Source of the DNA: Herbiconiux sp.
GTDB taxonomy: Bacteria > Actinomycetota > Actinomycetes > Actinomycetales > Microbacteriaceae
Assembly: GCF_023264855.1 (NCBI RefSeq)
Contig: NZ_JAHFUW010000012.1
Location: 1-64,000 of the forward strand
Direction of reading: 5' to 3'
DNA length: 64,000 nucleotides
In this document: positions 26,540 to 35,347 of the stretch, one piece after another
Position numbering within the stretch: the stretch's first letter is position 1
How the letters are laid out: each line of letters begins with the position of its first letter
Made by a program: the position numbers and the translations under genes
Notes under the pieces: model-generated
Told to the model about the DNA's origin: nothing
The model's input: the letters and a program-made list of their open reading frames with translations, nothing else
The model's database searches: none

Positions 26540-26891
26540 CTGCGCCCGATTCTCCCCAGTTCTATACACAGGGCTCTGGGGAGAAAGCAAGCTTCAAGTG
26601 CAGGTCGAAGGATGTCTCCACTAACAACCTGTGCAATCATAAAAGCCCTGGTCAAGATTCTTTTACACCCGAATCTTCGTGGTTTGTCCACAGGCCAGTC
26701 CACAGTTTTCACACATAGCTTCCGGCGTTTCGCGCAGATCATCCACACCTTTATCCACAAGGCTGTTTGGAGGCGGCCGGAAGCCCTTCCTACTCTGGGG
26801 CAGCGCCCTCGGGGAAGCCGATGTCGGTGGTCGGTCTTGGAATGGGTACGAGCAGTACGAGCCGCCCAGGGCGGCAGATCAGGAGTCCACG
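26540..26891. other. rplI-dnaB intergenic region
   Basis: About 350 bases without a gene. It contains a nine-base inverted repeat (TCTCCCCAG at 26551-26559, CTGGGGAGA at 26576-26584) around a DnaA-box-like sequence, then the DnaA-box array described separately, then roughly 120 bases leading to dnaB. A dnaB promoter must lie here; TAGCTT (26716-26721) is one possible -10. Confidence 0.6.
26562..26759 (+). promoter_or_regulatory. DnaA-box array upstream of dnaB
   Basis: Five same-orientation matches to TTATNCACA/TTGTCCACA: CTATACACA (26562-26570), TTGTCCACA (26684-26692, perfect), CAGTCCACA (26696-26704), TCATCCACA (26739-26747) and TTATCCACA (26751-26759, perfect). The last four form two pairs, each with a three-base spacer. 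Confidence 0.7.
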
Positions 26892-28277
26892 TTGTCGATC
26901 GCCCATCTCGGTCTCGCCGGTGAACAGCGCTCGGGTGAGGGGCAGGGGTCCCAGCGCGCCGGCGACCGCACTCCCCCGCACGACCTGCTGGCCGAGCAGA
27001 GCGCCCTCGGCGGCATGCTGCTGAGCAAAGACGCCGTGGCCGACGTGGTCGAGGTCATGCGGGGCGTCGACTTCTACATGCCCAAGCACGAGGTCATCTT
27101 CGACGCGATCCTCAACCTCTACTCGCACGGTGAGCCCACCGACGTGATCGCCGTCACCGACGAGCTCACCAAGAGCGGCGAGCTCAGCCGGGCCGGCGGC
27201 GCCGACTACCTGCACACCCTCACCGGTCTCGTTCCCACGGCCGCCAACGCCGGCTTCTACGCTCAGATCGTCAGCGAGAAAGCGGTGCTTCGTCGTCTGG
27301 TCGAGGCCGGCACCCGGATCGTGCAGATGGGCTACGCGAGCGAGGGCGAGGTCACCGACCTGGTCAACAACGCCCAGGCCGAGATCTACGCGGTCAACGG
27401 CGGCGTCGAGGCCGAAGACTACGTGCCGCTCACCGTGGCCGTCACCGCCGCCATCGACGAGATCGAGGCAGCGGCCGGCAAAGACGGGTCGATGACCGGC
27501 GTGCCCACCGGCTTCGCCGACCTCGACAACCTCACCAACGGATTCCACCCCGGTCAGATGATCATCGTGGCCGCTCGTCCGGCGCTCGGTAAGTCGACGC
27601 TGGCGCTCGACTTCTGCCGCGCCGCCTCGATCAAGAACGACATGCCCTCGATCTTCTTCTCGCTCGAGATGGGTCGCTCGGAGATCGCGATGCGCCTGCT
27701 CTCGGCCGAAGCATCCGTGCCCCTGCAGAGCATGCGCAAGGGCCGCATCGAGGGTCGCGACTGGACGACGCTCGCCTCCACCCGCGGCCGCATCAACGAC
27801 GCGCCGTTCTACATCGACGACAGCCCGAACATGACCCTGGTCGAGATCCGCGCCAAATGCCGGCGGCTCAAGCAGAAGGTGGGCCTCAAGCTCGTCGTCA
27901 TCGACTACCTGCAGCTGATGACCTCGGGCAAGAAGGTCGAGAGCCGCCAGCAGGAGGTGTCGGAGTTCTCCCGGGCGCTCAAGCTGATGGCCAAGGAACT
28001 CCAGGTTCCGGTGATCGCGCTCTCGCAGCTGAACCGTGGCCCCGAGCAGCGCTCGGACAAGAAGCCCGCCATCAGCGACCTGCGTGAGTCGGGTTCGCTC
28101 GAGCAGGATGCCGACATGGTCATCCTGCTGCACCGCGAGGGCGCCTACGAGAAAGACAACCCGCGTGCGGGCGAGGCCGACTTCATCGTGGCCAAGCACC
28201 GCAACGGCCCCACCGCCACCATCACGGTGGGCTTCCACGGCCACTTCTCCCGCTTCGCGGACATGCCCCCGGCGTAG
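26892..28277 (+). CDS. dnaB: Replicative DNA helicase DnaB
   Basis: Hexameric 5'-3' helicase of the replication fork. 461 residues from a TTG at 26892, six bases after AGGAG; earlier in-frame codons are non-homologous. N-domain about 30-170 (PPHDLLAEQSALGGMLL), RecA-like C-domain with Walker A ARPALGKST (228-236), then KLVVIDYLQLM (Walker B) and SQLNRGPEQR. Normal length; no intein. DciA, encoded near gyrB, is its probable loader. Confidence 0.97.
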   Translation: MSIAHLGLAGEQRSGEGQGSQRAGDRTPPHDLLAEQSALGGMLLSKDAVADVVEVMRGVDFYMPKHEVIFDAILNLYSHGEPTDVIAVTDELTKSGELSRAGGADYLHTLTGLVPTAANAGFYAQIVSEKAVLRRLVEAGTRIVQMGYASEGEVTDLVNNAQAEIYAVNGGVEAEDYVPLTVAVTAAIDEIEAAAGKDGSMTGVPTGFADLDNLTNGFHPGQMIIVAARPALGKSTLALDFCRAASIKNDMPSIFFSLEMGRSEIAMRLLSAEASVPLQSMRKGRIEGRDWTTLASTRGRINDAPFYIDDSPNMTLVEIRAKCRRLKQKVGLKLVVIDYLQLMTSGKKVESRQQEVSEFSRALKLMAKELQVPVIALSQLNRGPEQRSDKKPAISDLRESGSLEQDADMVILLHREGAYEKDNPRAGEADFIVAKHRNGPTATITVGFHGHFSRFADMPPA

Positions 28278-28290
28278 GCCGGCCGCCTGA

Positions 28291-28304
28291 GGCCCGCGCG
28301 GGCC
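28291..28304. terminator. Possible dnaB terminator hairpin
   Basis: Fourteen-base palindrome GGCCCGCGCGGGCC, 14 bases after the dnaB stop; no T-run. Confidence 0.35.
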
Positions 28305-28369
28305 GATCACATCACCAGCGCTCGCCGAATCGCAAACGGTAGGACTATTGTCGGACAGTAGGACAGGCG

Positions 28370-29167
28370 ATGGGAGCGACGATGCTTTTCTCTGGGACGG
28401 ATGGCCCCGGGGTGCTGGCGAACGCGCCGGCCGCGGGGGATGTGGTGCTGGTGACCGGGGCGGCCGGCGGGGTGGGGGCGGCCGTCGTCGAGGCGGTACG
28501 CGCTGCGGGCGGGCGCGTCGTGGCGGAGGACATCAGTGCGGGCCTGGAGGCGCGCCACCGGGGCGACGACGACGTGCACGTGATCACGGGTGACGTGGCC
28601 GATCCCGGCACGGCCGAGGCCGCTGTGGCCGCGGCTCTGGAACGGTTCGGGCGGCTGGATGCCCTGGTAAACGTCGCCGCGCGCTTTCATTCGGCGCCCC
28701 TGGAGGACATCGGCGCCGAGGACTGGGACGCGCTGATGGCCACGAACATCCGCGGGGTGCACCTGCACGTGCGGGCGGCGGTGGCGGCACTGGCCGAACG
28801 TCGCGGGGCGATCGTGAACGTGGCCTCGATCTCGGGCCTGGTCGGGCTGCCGGCCCAGATGGCCTACTCCGCCACCAAGGGCGCCGTGGTGCAGATGACC
28901 CGGGCCGCCGCCGTCGAACTGGCGCCACGGGGCATCCGGGTGAACGCCGTCGCGCCGGGTGCGATCGCCACCGGTTTCATGGACGAGGCGCTGGCCGGCG
29001 ACCCCGATCCGGAGGCGACCTGGCGCGCGATCGCGGTGGGGCATCCGCTCGGCCGGATCGCGACCCCCGAGCAGGTCGCCGCCCCGATCGCTTTCCTGCT
29101 CTCGGCCGGCGCCGGCGCCATCACCGGGGCCGTGCTCACCGTGGACGGCGGCTACACGGCGCAATGA
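28370..29167 (+). CDS. SDR family NAD(P)-dependent oxidoreductase
   Basis: Classical short-chain dehydrogenase of 265 residues. Cofactor motif TGAAGGVG (29-36), NVAARF in place of the usual NNAG-type motif, catalytic Ser in NVASISG and the YSATK Tyr/Lys pair (about 163-167); the C-terminal LTVDGGYTAQ closes the fold. ATG 28370 and ATG 28382 are both possible; the latter has GGGAG five bases upstream. A candidate -10, TATTGT, is at 28346-28351. Substrate unknown. Its stop touches the stop of the convergent MarR gene. Confidence 0.87.
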   Translation: MGATMLFSGTDGPGVLANAPAAGDVVLVTGAAGGVGAAVVEAVRAAGGRVVAEDISAGLEARHRGDDDVHVITGDVADPGTAEAAVAAALERFGRLDALVNVAARFHSAPLEDIGAEDWDALMATNIRGVHLHVRAAVAALAERRGAIVNVASISGLVGLPAQMAYSATKGAVVQMTRAAAVELAPRGIRVNAVAPGAIATGFMDEALAGDPDPEATWRAIAVGHPLGRIATPEQVAAPIAFLLSAGAGAITGAVLTVDGGYTAQ

Positions 29168-29716
29168 TCACTCGAGCGGCCGCGCCGCCTCGGTGGCCGT
29201 GCGATAGACCTCGGTGACGTCGCGCAGGAAGCGCTCGACGACGGTGCGGTCGTGCGGCCCCAGGCCGTCGACCAGGCCGGAGATGCCGGCGATGATGGGC
29301 AGCAGCTCGTCGACGGCGCGGTTCACCGAGGCGCGAGCCGGAACCACCACGATCTTGCGGCGGTCGTGGTCGTGCGGATGCCGCTCCGCGTGCCCGAGCG
29401 CGACGAGGCGGTCGACCACCAGCGTGCTGGCCGCGGTGGAGACGCCCAGGCGCCCCGCGAGCTCGCTAGGGCTGAGCGGGCCGTTCTGGATGAGATGCTG
29501 CATCGCGGAGAGATCGGTCGGATTCACCGTGAGCACCGTGCCGAGGTGGCGCTCGAAGGCACGCGACCAGACGTCGAGGTCGCGCAGGGCCTCGGTGATG
29601 GCGGTCGGGTCGGCGATGCCGGCATCCGCGAGTTCGGCACGCGACCAGGGCTGCTCGCCCGGCGCGTCCGGCTCCGTGCTCGGCGGCGGTTTGCGGATGT
29701 CTGCCATGAATGACAT
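29168..29716 (-). CDS. MarR family transcriptional regulator
   Basis: 182 residues with a winged-helix domain at about 60-150: QNGPLSPSELAGRLGVSTAASTLVVDRLVALGHAERHPHDHDRRK spans recognition helix and wing. Divergent from an MMPL exporter gene 61 bases away, so it is the likely local regulator, perhaps responding to an exported compound (inference). Start at 29716 has AGGGG six bases upstream; ATG 29707 is an alternative. Confidence 0.85.
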   Translation of the reverse strand: MSFMADIRKPPPSTEPDAPGEQPWSRAELADAGIADPTAITEALRDLDVWSRAFERHLGTVLTVNPTDLSAMQHLIQNGPLSPSELAGRLGVSTAASTLVVDRLVALGHAERHPHDHDRRKIVVVPARASVNRAVDELLPIIAGISGLVDGLGPHDRTVVERFLRDVTEVYRTATEAARPLE

Positions 29717-29777
29717 GCTAAACCCCTAGGTAGTTAAGTTGCTTAGAAACAGTGGACCACCCCGCGAAGGACTCTGC
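29717..29777. promoter_or_regulatory. Divergent promoter/operator region, marR-MMPL
   Basis: A short AT-richer spacer with CCTAGG, AGTTAAGTTGCTTAG and related partial inverted repeats. MarR proteins usually bind such divergent spacers; the exact operator was not resolved. Confidence 0.4.
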
Positions 29778-31937
29778 ATGCGCTCGATCTCCCGCTTCGT
29801 CACCGGACGCGGATCCGCTTGGATCGCCCTCGGTATCGCCGCCGTCGCCATCGTTCTGCTGTTCGGACTGCTCCCCAAGGGCTCGAGCGACAGCTTCCCG
29901 CCCTCGGGCCTGCCCGACTCCAGCGAAGCCGCACAGGTCACGGCGCTTCTGGAGGAGTTCCCCTCGGCCGACAGCACCGCGGCCGTCGTCGTGTACAGCC
30001 GGGGCGTGGGCTCCGGCGAGGCGCTGACGGACGCCGATCGCGCGGCCATCACGGCGAACGCGGCGGTGCTCGCCGAGCAGTCGATCTCTCCGCAGGCGGT
30101 CGTGCCGCAGTTCAGCGACGACGGACTGGCGGCGATCGTGGCCGTGCCGCTGGACGGGGCGAGCGTGGAGGACGACATCGAGGCGACGGCCGCGGGCCTG
30201 CGCGCCGACGCATCCGCCGATCTGCCCGACGGCCTCACCGCGCTGCTGACCGGTCCGGTGGGCTTCCAGGCCGACATCACGAACGCCTTCGCGGGCGCCG
30301 ACTTCCGGCTGCTGCTGGTGACCGTGATCGTGGTCGCGATCCTGCTGATCGTCACCTACCGCTCCCCCGTGCTGTGGATCGTACCGCTGGCCGTGGTGGG
30401 CATCGCCGACGGCCTCGCCCGGGTGGTGGTGACCGCTCTCGCCGATCCGTTCGGCATCACCATCGACGCCTCGATCGGCGGCATCCTCTCGGTGCTCGTG
30501 TTCGGCGCGGGCACGAACTACGCCCTGCTGCTGGTGGCGCGCTACCGCGAAGAGCTCACCAAGGTTCAGGATCGGCACACCGCCATGCTGACCGCCGTGC
30601 GCAGTGCGGGCCCCGCGATCGCGGCCAGTGGCGGTACGGTCGCCCTCAGCCTGCTCACGCTGCTGCTGGCCCAGCTCGCCGGCAACCGTGCGCTCGGCTT
30701 CGCCTGCGCCATCGGAGTGGTGATCGCCATCGCGTTCGCGCTGCTCGTGCTGCCGGCCGCGCTCGTGGTGTGCGGGCGCGGGCTGTTCTGGCCGTTCGTG
30801 CCGCGCGTGCAGACCGACGCGGAGCACACCCAGCGCGCCGCTACGAAACCGGGTCTCTGGATGCGTCTCGGCCGCGGTGTGGCCAAGCGCCCCGCAGCGG
30901 TCGCCATCGTCGCCACCCTGGGCATCGGCATCCTGGCCCTGGGGCTCTCCGGCTACCGGGTCGGCCTCTCCCAGACCGACCAGCTGATCGGGAACCCCGA
31001 GTCGGTGCAGGCCCAAGAGGTGATCGACGCCTCCTTCTCCGCCGGTCTGACGGGCCAGACCATCGTGCTGACCCCGACCGAGGCGGTTCCGGATGCCACG
31101 GGCCTCGCCCAGGGCGTGGACGGGGTCGAGTCGGTGCGCCCGGTCGAGGTCTCAGGCGACCTCACCCGCCTGGACGTGACGCTGGCCGCCGAGCCGGAGA
31201 GCGATGCCGCCTTCGCCACCATCGAAGCACTGCGGACCGCCTACGCGGACGCGGGCCCCGACAACCCCGTGAGTCAAGCCCTCGTGGGCGGAAGCGATGC
31301 GACCGCGCTCGACACGAACACCGCTTCAGCGGCCGATCAGGCGCTGATCATTCCGCTCATCCTGGCGATCGTGTTCGTGATCCTGGCGTTGCTGCTGCGC
31401 AGCCTCGTGGCCCCCGTGCTGCTCATCGCCAGCGTGCTCGCCACCTTCTTCGCGAGCCTCGGCGCCTCGAACGTGCTGTTCCAGAACGTGCTCGGCTTCC
31501 CCGCCTTCGACTCGAACGTGATCCTGTTCGCATTCCTGTTCCTGGTGGCCCTGGGCGTGGACTACAACATCTTCCTCACCACCAGAGCGCGCGAGGAGTC
31601 CGTGCGTCACGGCACCCGGGAGGGGATGGTGCGAGCGCTCTCCTCCACCGGAGGCGTGATCACGAGTGCGGGAATCCTGCTGGCCGCCGTGTTCGCCGTT
31701 CTCGGCGTGCTACCCGTGGTGGCGCTCACCCAGATCGGCGTGATCGTCTGCATCGGCGTGCTGCTGGACACCCTGGTGGTGCGCACCGTGCTGGTGCCGG
31801 CCCTGGTCTTCTTGACGGGAGACGCCTTCTGGTGGCCGTCCCGCCCGGCGGCGCACGCGCATCCTGAGCTCGCCGGCGATGCTCCGGATGCGACGGCCGG
31901 GCGGGCACACGCGAGGCACTCAGGCGCAGCGCAATAA
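29778..31937 (+). CDS. MMPL family transporter (RND-like exporter)
   Basis: 719 residues from ATG 29778 with GAAGGA seven bases upstream. Two-fold repeated RND layout: one N-terminal membrane helix, an outer domain (about 40-180), a five-helix block (about 180-340), a second outer domain (about 390-510) and a final block (about 520-660) with FLFLVALGVDYNIFLTTRAREE carrying the conserved Asp. Related MmpL proteins export lipids or drugs. The neighbouring MarR gene and two small membrane proteins suggest an export locus. Confidence 0.88.
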   Translation: MRSISRFVTGRGSAWIALGIAAVAIVLLFGLLPKGSSDSFPPSGLPDSSEAAQVTALLEEFPSADSTAAVVVYSRGVGSGEALTDADRAAITANAAVLAEQSISPQAVVPQFSDDGLAAIVAVPLDGASVEDDIEATAAGLRADASADLPDGLTALLTGPVGFQADITNAFAGADFRLLLVTVIVVAILLIVTYRSPVLWIVPLAVVGIADGLARVVVTALADPFGITIDASIGGILSVLVFGAGTNYALLLVARYREELTKVQDRHTAMLTAVRSAGPAIAASGGTVALSLLTLLLAQLAGNRALGFACAIGVVIAIAFALLVLPAALVVCGRGLFWPFVPRVQTDAEHTQRAATKPGLWMRLGRGVAKRPAAVAIVATLGIGILALGLSGYRVGLSQTDQLIGNPESVQAQEVIDASFSAGLTGQTIVLTPTEAVPDATGLAQGVDGVESVRPVEVSGDLTRLDVTLAAEPESDAAFATIEALRTAYADAGPDNPVSQALVGGSDATALDTNTASAADQALIIPLILAIVFVILALLLRSLVAPVLLIASVLATFFASLGASNVLFQNVLGFPAFDSNVILFAFLFLVALGVDYNIFLTTRAREESVRHGTREGMVRALSSTGGVITSAGILLAAVFAVLGVLPVVALTQIGVIVCIGVLLDTLVVRTVLVPALVFLTGDAFWWPSRPAAHAHPELAGDAPDATAGRAHARHSGAAQ

Positions 31938-31976
31938 ACTAGGAGAACGCGCATGATCTGAATCGAGGACCCCGGA

Positions 31977-32591
31977 GTGACCGACTCACCCCGTCACCTG
32001 CCGCGCTCGCCCTACTGGGGCGTGCCCGTGGCCCGGGCGATCCCGTTCGTGATCACCGCTCTGGTGATCACCTTCCTGTCCAACCACTCCGCCCAGATCG
32101 GCCTGCTGAGCTACGGCGTGCTGGCGATCGTGTCGGGCGTGCTGGTGGGCGTGCTCTCCTGGCGCACGCTGACCGAGCGCTCGCTGCGGGTGAACTTCCT
32201 CATCCAGGGCATCTCCGGTGTGGTGTTCGGCGTGCTCGCCATCGCCTTCAACGGCGGAGGCCTGGGCTTCCTGCTGTTCTGCGCCACCATGAACTCGGCC
32301 GTCACCGGCTTCCTCGAGCTCTACGCCGGCCTCCGCAACACCAAGAATCCCGCATCGCGCGACTGGGCCGTCGTCGGCGGGCTCACCGTGATCTTCGCCC
32401 TGGTGCTGATCTTCTTCCCCACTGATCCGGTGTTCGCCGTCGGCATGCTCGGCGCCTACTCCGCCATCGTGGGGCTGTTCTTGATCATCGCCGGTCTGTC
32501 GCTGCGCTGGGGCACCCAGCCGGCATCCGGCACCGCGGCATCCGCTGCGGTGCGACCCGGGCAGACGCCGCGAAGTGGAAAGGCATCGTGA
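31977..32591 (+). CDS. DUF308/HdeD-like membrane protein
   Basis: 204 residues from GTG 31977 with about six membrane segments and a Pro/Ser/Ala-rich tail. The repeated short-helix pattern (FVITALVITFL, then YGVLAIVSGVLVGVL, GVVFGVLAIAF) resembles the HdeD/DUF308 family. No catalytic residues seen. A possible own -10, TAAACT, overlaps the MMPL stop codon (31935-31940). Confidence 0.7.
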   Translation: MTDSPRHLPRSPYWGVPVARAIPFVITALVITFLSNHSAQIGLLSYGVLAIVSGVLVGVLSWRTLTERSLRVNFLIQGISGVVFGVLAIAFNGGGLGFLLFCATMNSAVTGFLELYAGLRNTKNPASRDWAVVGGLTVIFALVLIFFPTDPVFAVGMLGAYSAIVGLFLIIAGLSLRWGTQPASGTAASAAVRPGQTPRSGKAS

Positions 32592-32836
32592 ACCAACCCT
32601 CGAAGCGCGATCGACTGAAGCCGGTCGAACTGCTCGTCCTGTCGGCCGTCCTGTCGCTGTTCGTCGGCCTGACCGTCCTTCTGGCGACCCGGGAGATCGT
32701 GCTCTCCCTGATCTTCTTCGGCGTCGCCTTCATCGTGGTGCTCGTGGTGATGGCGATGTTCTCGCTGTCGATCAAGCCCAACGACACCGAGCAGCTCGAG
32801 ATCGACGATGAAGGCGACCACCCCGCCGGTCACTGA
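32588..32836 (+). CDS. Small two-helix membrane protein
   Basis: 82 residues, two adjacent membrane segments (about 14-34 and 38-62) with a basic N-terminus and acidic C-terminus. Not recognised. GTG start overlaps the DUF308 stop (GTGA), so it is translated with it. Confidence 0.7.
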   Translation: MNQPSKRDRLKPVELLVLSAVLSLFVGLTVLLATREIVLSLIFFGVAFIVVLVVMAMFSLSIKPNDTEQLEIDDEGDHPAGH

Positions 32837-32866
32837 GCCGGGCTCGGCGCGGCGGGGCGACCCGCC

Positions 32867-34267
32867 TCAGCCGGCGGCGGGCGTCGGCAGGATGTGGTCG
32901 ACGAGCTGCGAGGCGAGGCCGGTGTAGACGCCCGGCGTGAGCGCCACCAGGCGCGCCTTGGCGTCGGTGCCGATGTCCAGGCCCTCGACGAAGGCCACGA
33001 GGTCGGCCTGGCCGATCCGGTGACCGCGGGTGAGCTCTTTCAGCAGGGCGTACGGATCGGCGATCGACGAACGGCCCGCGGTGACCTCGGCCCGCACGAC
33101 GGTCTGGATCGCCTCGCCGAGCACCTCCCAGTTGGCGTCGAGATCGCGCGCCAGCGCCTCGCGGTTCAGCGAGATGGCGCCGAGGCCGCCCGTGATGTTG
33201 TCGAGAGCGAGCAGTGAGTGGCCGAGCGCCACGCCGATGTTGCGCTGCGTGGTGGAGTCGGTGAGGTCGCGCTGCAGGCGCGAGGTGACCAGCGTGGAGG
33301 CCAGCGAGTCGAGCAGCGCGCTGGAGAGCTCGAGGTTGGCCTCGGCGTTCTCGAAGCGGATCGGGTTGATCTTGTGCGGCATCGTCGACGAGCCCGTGGC
33401 ACCGGCGACCGGGATCTGGGTGAAGTAGCCCATCGAGATGTAGGTCCAGACATCCGTGCACAGGTTGTGCAGCACGCGGTTGGCGTGGCTGATGCGCGAG
33501 TAGAGCTCGGCCTGCCAGTCGTGCGACTCGATCTGGGTGGTGAGCGGGTTCCATTCCAGGCCCAGCGAGTTCACGAAACCGCGCGAGATCGCCTGCCAGT
33601 CGGCCTCCGGATCGGCCACCAGATCGGCGGCGAAGGTTCCGGTGGCGCCCGAGAACTTGCCGAGGTACTCGGTGCCCTCGATCTGCTTCTTGATGCGCTC
33701 GAGGCGGTGCACCGTGACCGCGAGCTCCTTGCCCATGGTGGTGGGCGTGGCGGGCTGGCCGTGGGTGAGCGCCAGCATCGCGTCGTCGCGGAGCTCCACG
33801 GCGAGACCGCGCAGCTTCTCGATCACACCGCTGAACTTCGGCAGCCACACCTCGGTGACGGCCTGGCGGATGGTGAGCGCGTAGGAGAGGTTGTTGATGT
33901 CCTCGCTGGTGCAGCCGAAGTGGGTGAGCTCGGCGATCTGGTTGAGGCCCAGCTCGGCCAGCTTCTCGCGCACGAAGTACTCCACGGCCTTCACGTCGTG
34001 GCGGGTGGTGGCCTCGAGCGTGCCGATGCGATCGATCTCGTCCTGGCCGAAGTCCTGCACCACCGAGCGCAGGCGCCGGGCGAGTTCGGGGTCGAGTGGG
34101 CTGGAGCCGAACATCGAGTGGTCGGTGAGGTAGAGCAGCCAGTCGATCTCCACGTGCACCCGCGCGCGGTTCAGGCCCGCCTCGGAGAGGAACTCGCCGA
34201 GCTCGGAGACGGCGGCGCGGTAGCGGCCGTCGAGGGGGCTGATGGGCTGAGGGGGCAGAGGAGGCAT
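32867..34267 (-). CDS. purB: Adenylosuccinate lyase
   Basis: Catalyses two steps of purine synthesis: SAICAR to AICAR and adenylosuccinate to AMP. 466 residues, the longer E. coli-like form starting PPQPISPLDGRY. Fumarase-superfamily signature SSTMPHKINPI is clear, with HGQPATPTTMGKE and TSEDINNL earlier. ATG 34267 gives the family N-terminus; the ribosome-binding site is weak. Confidence 0.95.
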   Translation of the reverse strand: MPPLPPQPISPLDGRYRAAVSELGEFLSEAGLNRARVHVEIDWLLYLTDHSMFGSSPLDPELARRLRSVVQDFGQDEIDRIGTLEATTRHDVKAVEYFVREKLAELGLNQIAELTHFGCTSEDINNLSYALTIRQAVTEVWLPKFSGVIEKLRGLAVELRDDAMLALTHGQPATPTTMGKELAVTVHRLERIKKQIEGTEYLGKFSGATGTFAADLVADPEADWQAISRGFVNSLGLEWNPLTTQIESHDWQAELYSRISHANRVLHNLCTDVWTYISMGYFTQIPVAGATGSSTMPHKINPIRFENAEANLELSSALLDSLASTLVTSRLQRDLTDSTTQRNIGVALGHSLLALDNITGGLGAISLNREALARDLDANWEVLGEAIQTVVRAEVTAGRSSIADPYALLKELTRGHRIGQADLVAFVEGLDIGTDAKARLVALTPGVYTGLASQLVDHILPTPAAG

Positions 34268-34310
34268 GAGGGTTTCGTGATCTTTCGTGTGGGCGGTGCG
34301 GGAGTCGGAG

Positions 34311-34853
34311 CTAGAGCGCGGGCGAGCGGGGGAACGCCGGCTCGATCTGGCGGAACAGAGCGGCACTGGAGTGCTCGATCATGGCCAGGACCGAGTCGAA
34401 CATCGCGGCGTCGGAGTAGTAGGGGTCGGGCACGTCGTGGCGGCCGGCGTAGTCGGGGTCGAAACCGAGCAGCAGGCGCACCTTCTGCTTGTCCTCGTCG
34501 GTGCGGGCCCAGGATCGGAGCACGCGCTCGTGGCTGCGGTCGAGGGCGATCACCAGATCGAGCTCGTCGAACCACGCCCCCTCGAACTGGCGCGCCCGGT
34601 GGGCCGAGCCGTCGTAGCCGCGGGCCCGGAGCGCCTCCACTGTGCGGGGATCGGCGTGCTCGCCCACGTGCCAGTCACCGGTGCCGGCCGAGGTGACGAC
34701 CACGCGGCCCGAGAGGCCTGCACGGTCGACCAGATCGCGCAGCACGACCTCGGCCATCGGCGAGCGGCAGATGTTGCCCGTGCACACCACGCAGATGCGG
34801 AACGCCTCGCTGACGGACTTCTCCGGAGCGGATTCCTCGGCGTGTCGGGGCAT
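34311..34853 (-). CDS. Low molecular weight protein-tyrosine phosphatase
   Basis: 180 residues. Phosphate loop CTGNICRS (24-31) with both P-loop cysteines and the C-terminal acid in DVPDPYY. Such enzymes often control exopolysaccharide kinases or signalling. ATG 34853 has no ribosome-binding site; GAGAAT seven bases upstream could be the -10 of a leaderless transcript. Confidence 0.92.
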   Translation of the reverse strand: MPRHAEESAPEKSVSEAFRICVVCTGNICRSPMAEVVLRDLVDRAGLSGRVVVTSAGTGDWHVGEHADPRTVEALRARGYDGSAHRARQFEGAWFDELDLVIALDRSHERVLRSWARTDEDKQKVRLLLGFDPDYAGRHDVPDPYYSDAAMFDSVLAMIEHSSAALFRQIEPAFPRSPAL

Positions 34854-34906
34854 GCTGCCTATTCTCGCACTCGGCGTTGCAGCGCCGATAGCGGCGCCGG
34901 ATGGGG

Positions 34907-35308
34907 TCAGCGGTTGCGACGGCCGGCCAGCGGGCGCAGGATGGCGCCGATGATGGCCGAGAGGATGGCGAGCACGAGTGCACCGAGCACGGTCCACCAG
35001 AAGCTCTCCAGCGTCAGCCCGAAGCCGAACCAGCCGGTGACCACGGCGACCAGCCAGAGCAGCAGGGCGTTCACGAACAGCGAGATGATGCCGAGCGTGA
35101 GGATGTAGAGCGGGAACGCCACCACCCGGATGACCGAGCCGACGAAGCCGTTGATGATGCCGAACACCAGCGCCACCAGCAGGTAGGTGATCACGGTCTC
35201 GAAGGCCCCGCCGTCGCCGATCGGGTCGATCTTGACCCCCGCGACGATCAGGGTGGTGAGCCACAGGGCGATCGCGTTCGCGATGAGGGAGACCAGGAAT
35301 CTGCGCAT
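34907..35308 (-). CDS. Phage holin family 4-like membrane protein
   Basis: 133 residues with four membrane helices and a basic RPLAGRRNR end; the VFGIINGFVG and LTLGIISLFVNALLLWL segments match the 'mycobacterial 4 TMS phage holin' family, which despite its name is a common chromosomal membrane protein of unknown role. No prophage genes are nearby. GATAGT six bases before the ATG could make this transcript leaderless. Confidence 0.8.
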   Translation of the reverse strand: MRRFLVSLIANAIALWLTTLIVAGVKIDPIGDGGAFETVITYLLVALVFGIINGFVGSVIRVVAFPLYILTLGIISLFVNALLLWLVAVVTGWFGFGLTLESFWWTVLGALVLAILSAIIGAILRPLAGRRNR

Positions 35309-35347
35309 GCCACCACTATCCCATCCAGAAGGGTGCAGAGTCGATGC

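Noticed and set aside
26892-28277. Intein in dnaB
   Set aside because: DnaB is a common intein host, but the protein has normal length and uninterrupted Walker motifs.
34907-35308. Prophage remnant suggested by a holin-like protein
   Set aside because: This family is a common chromosomal membrane protein; no phage, integrase or att sequence is near.
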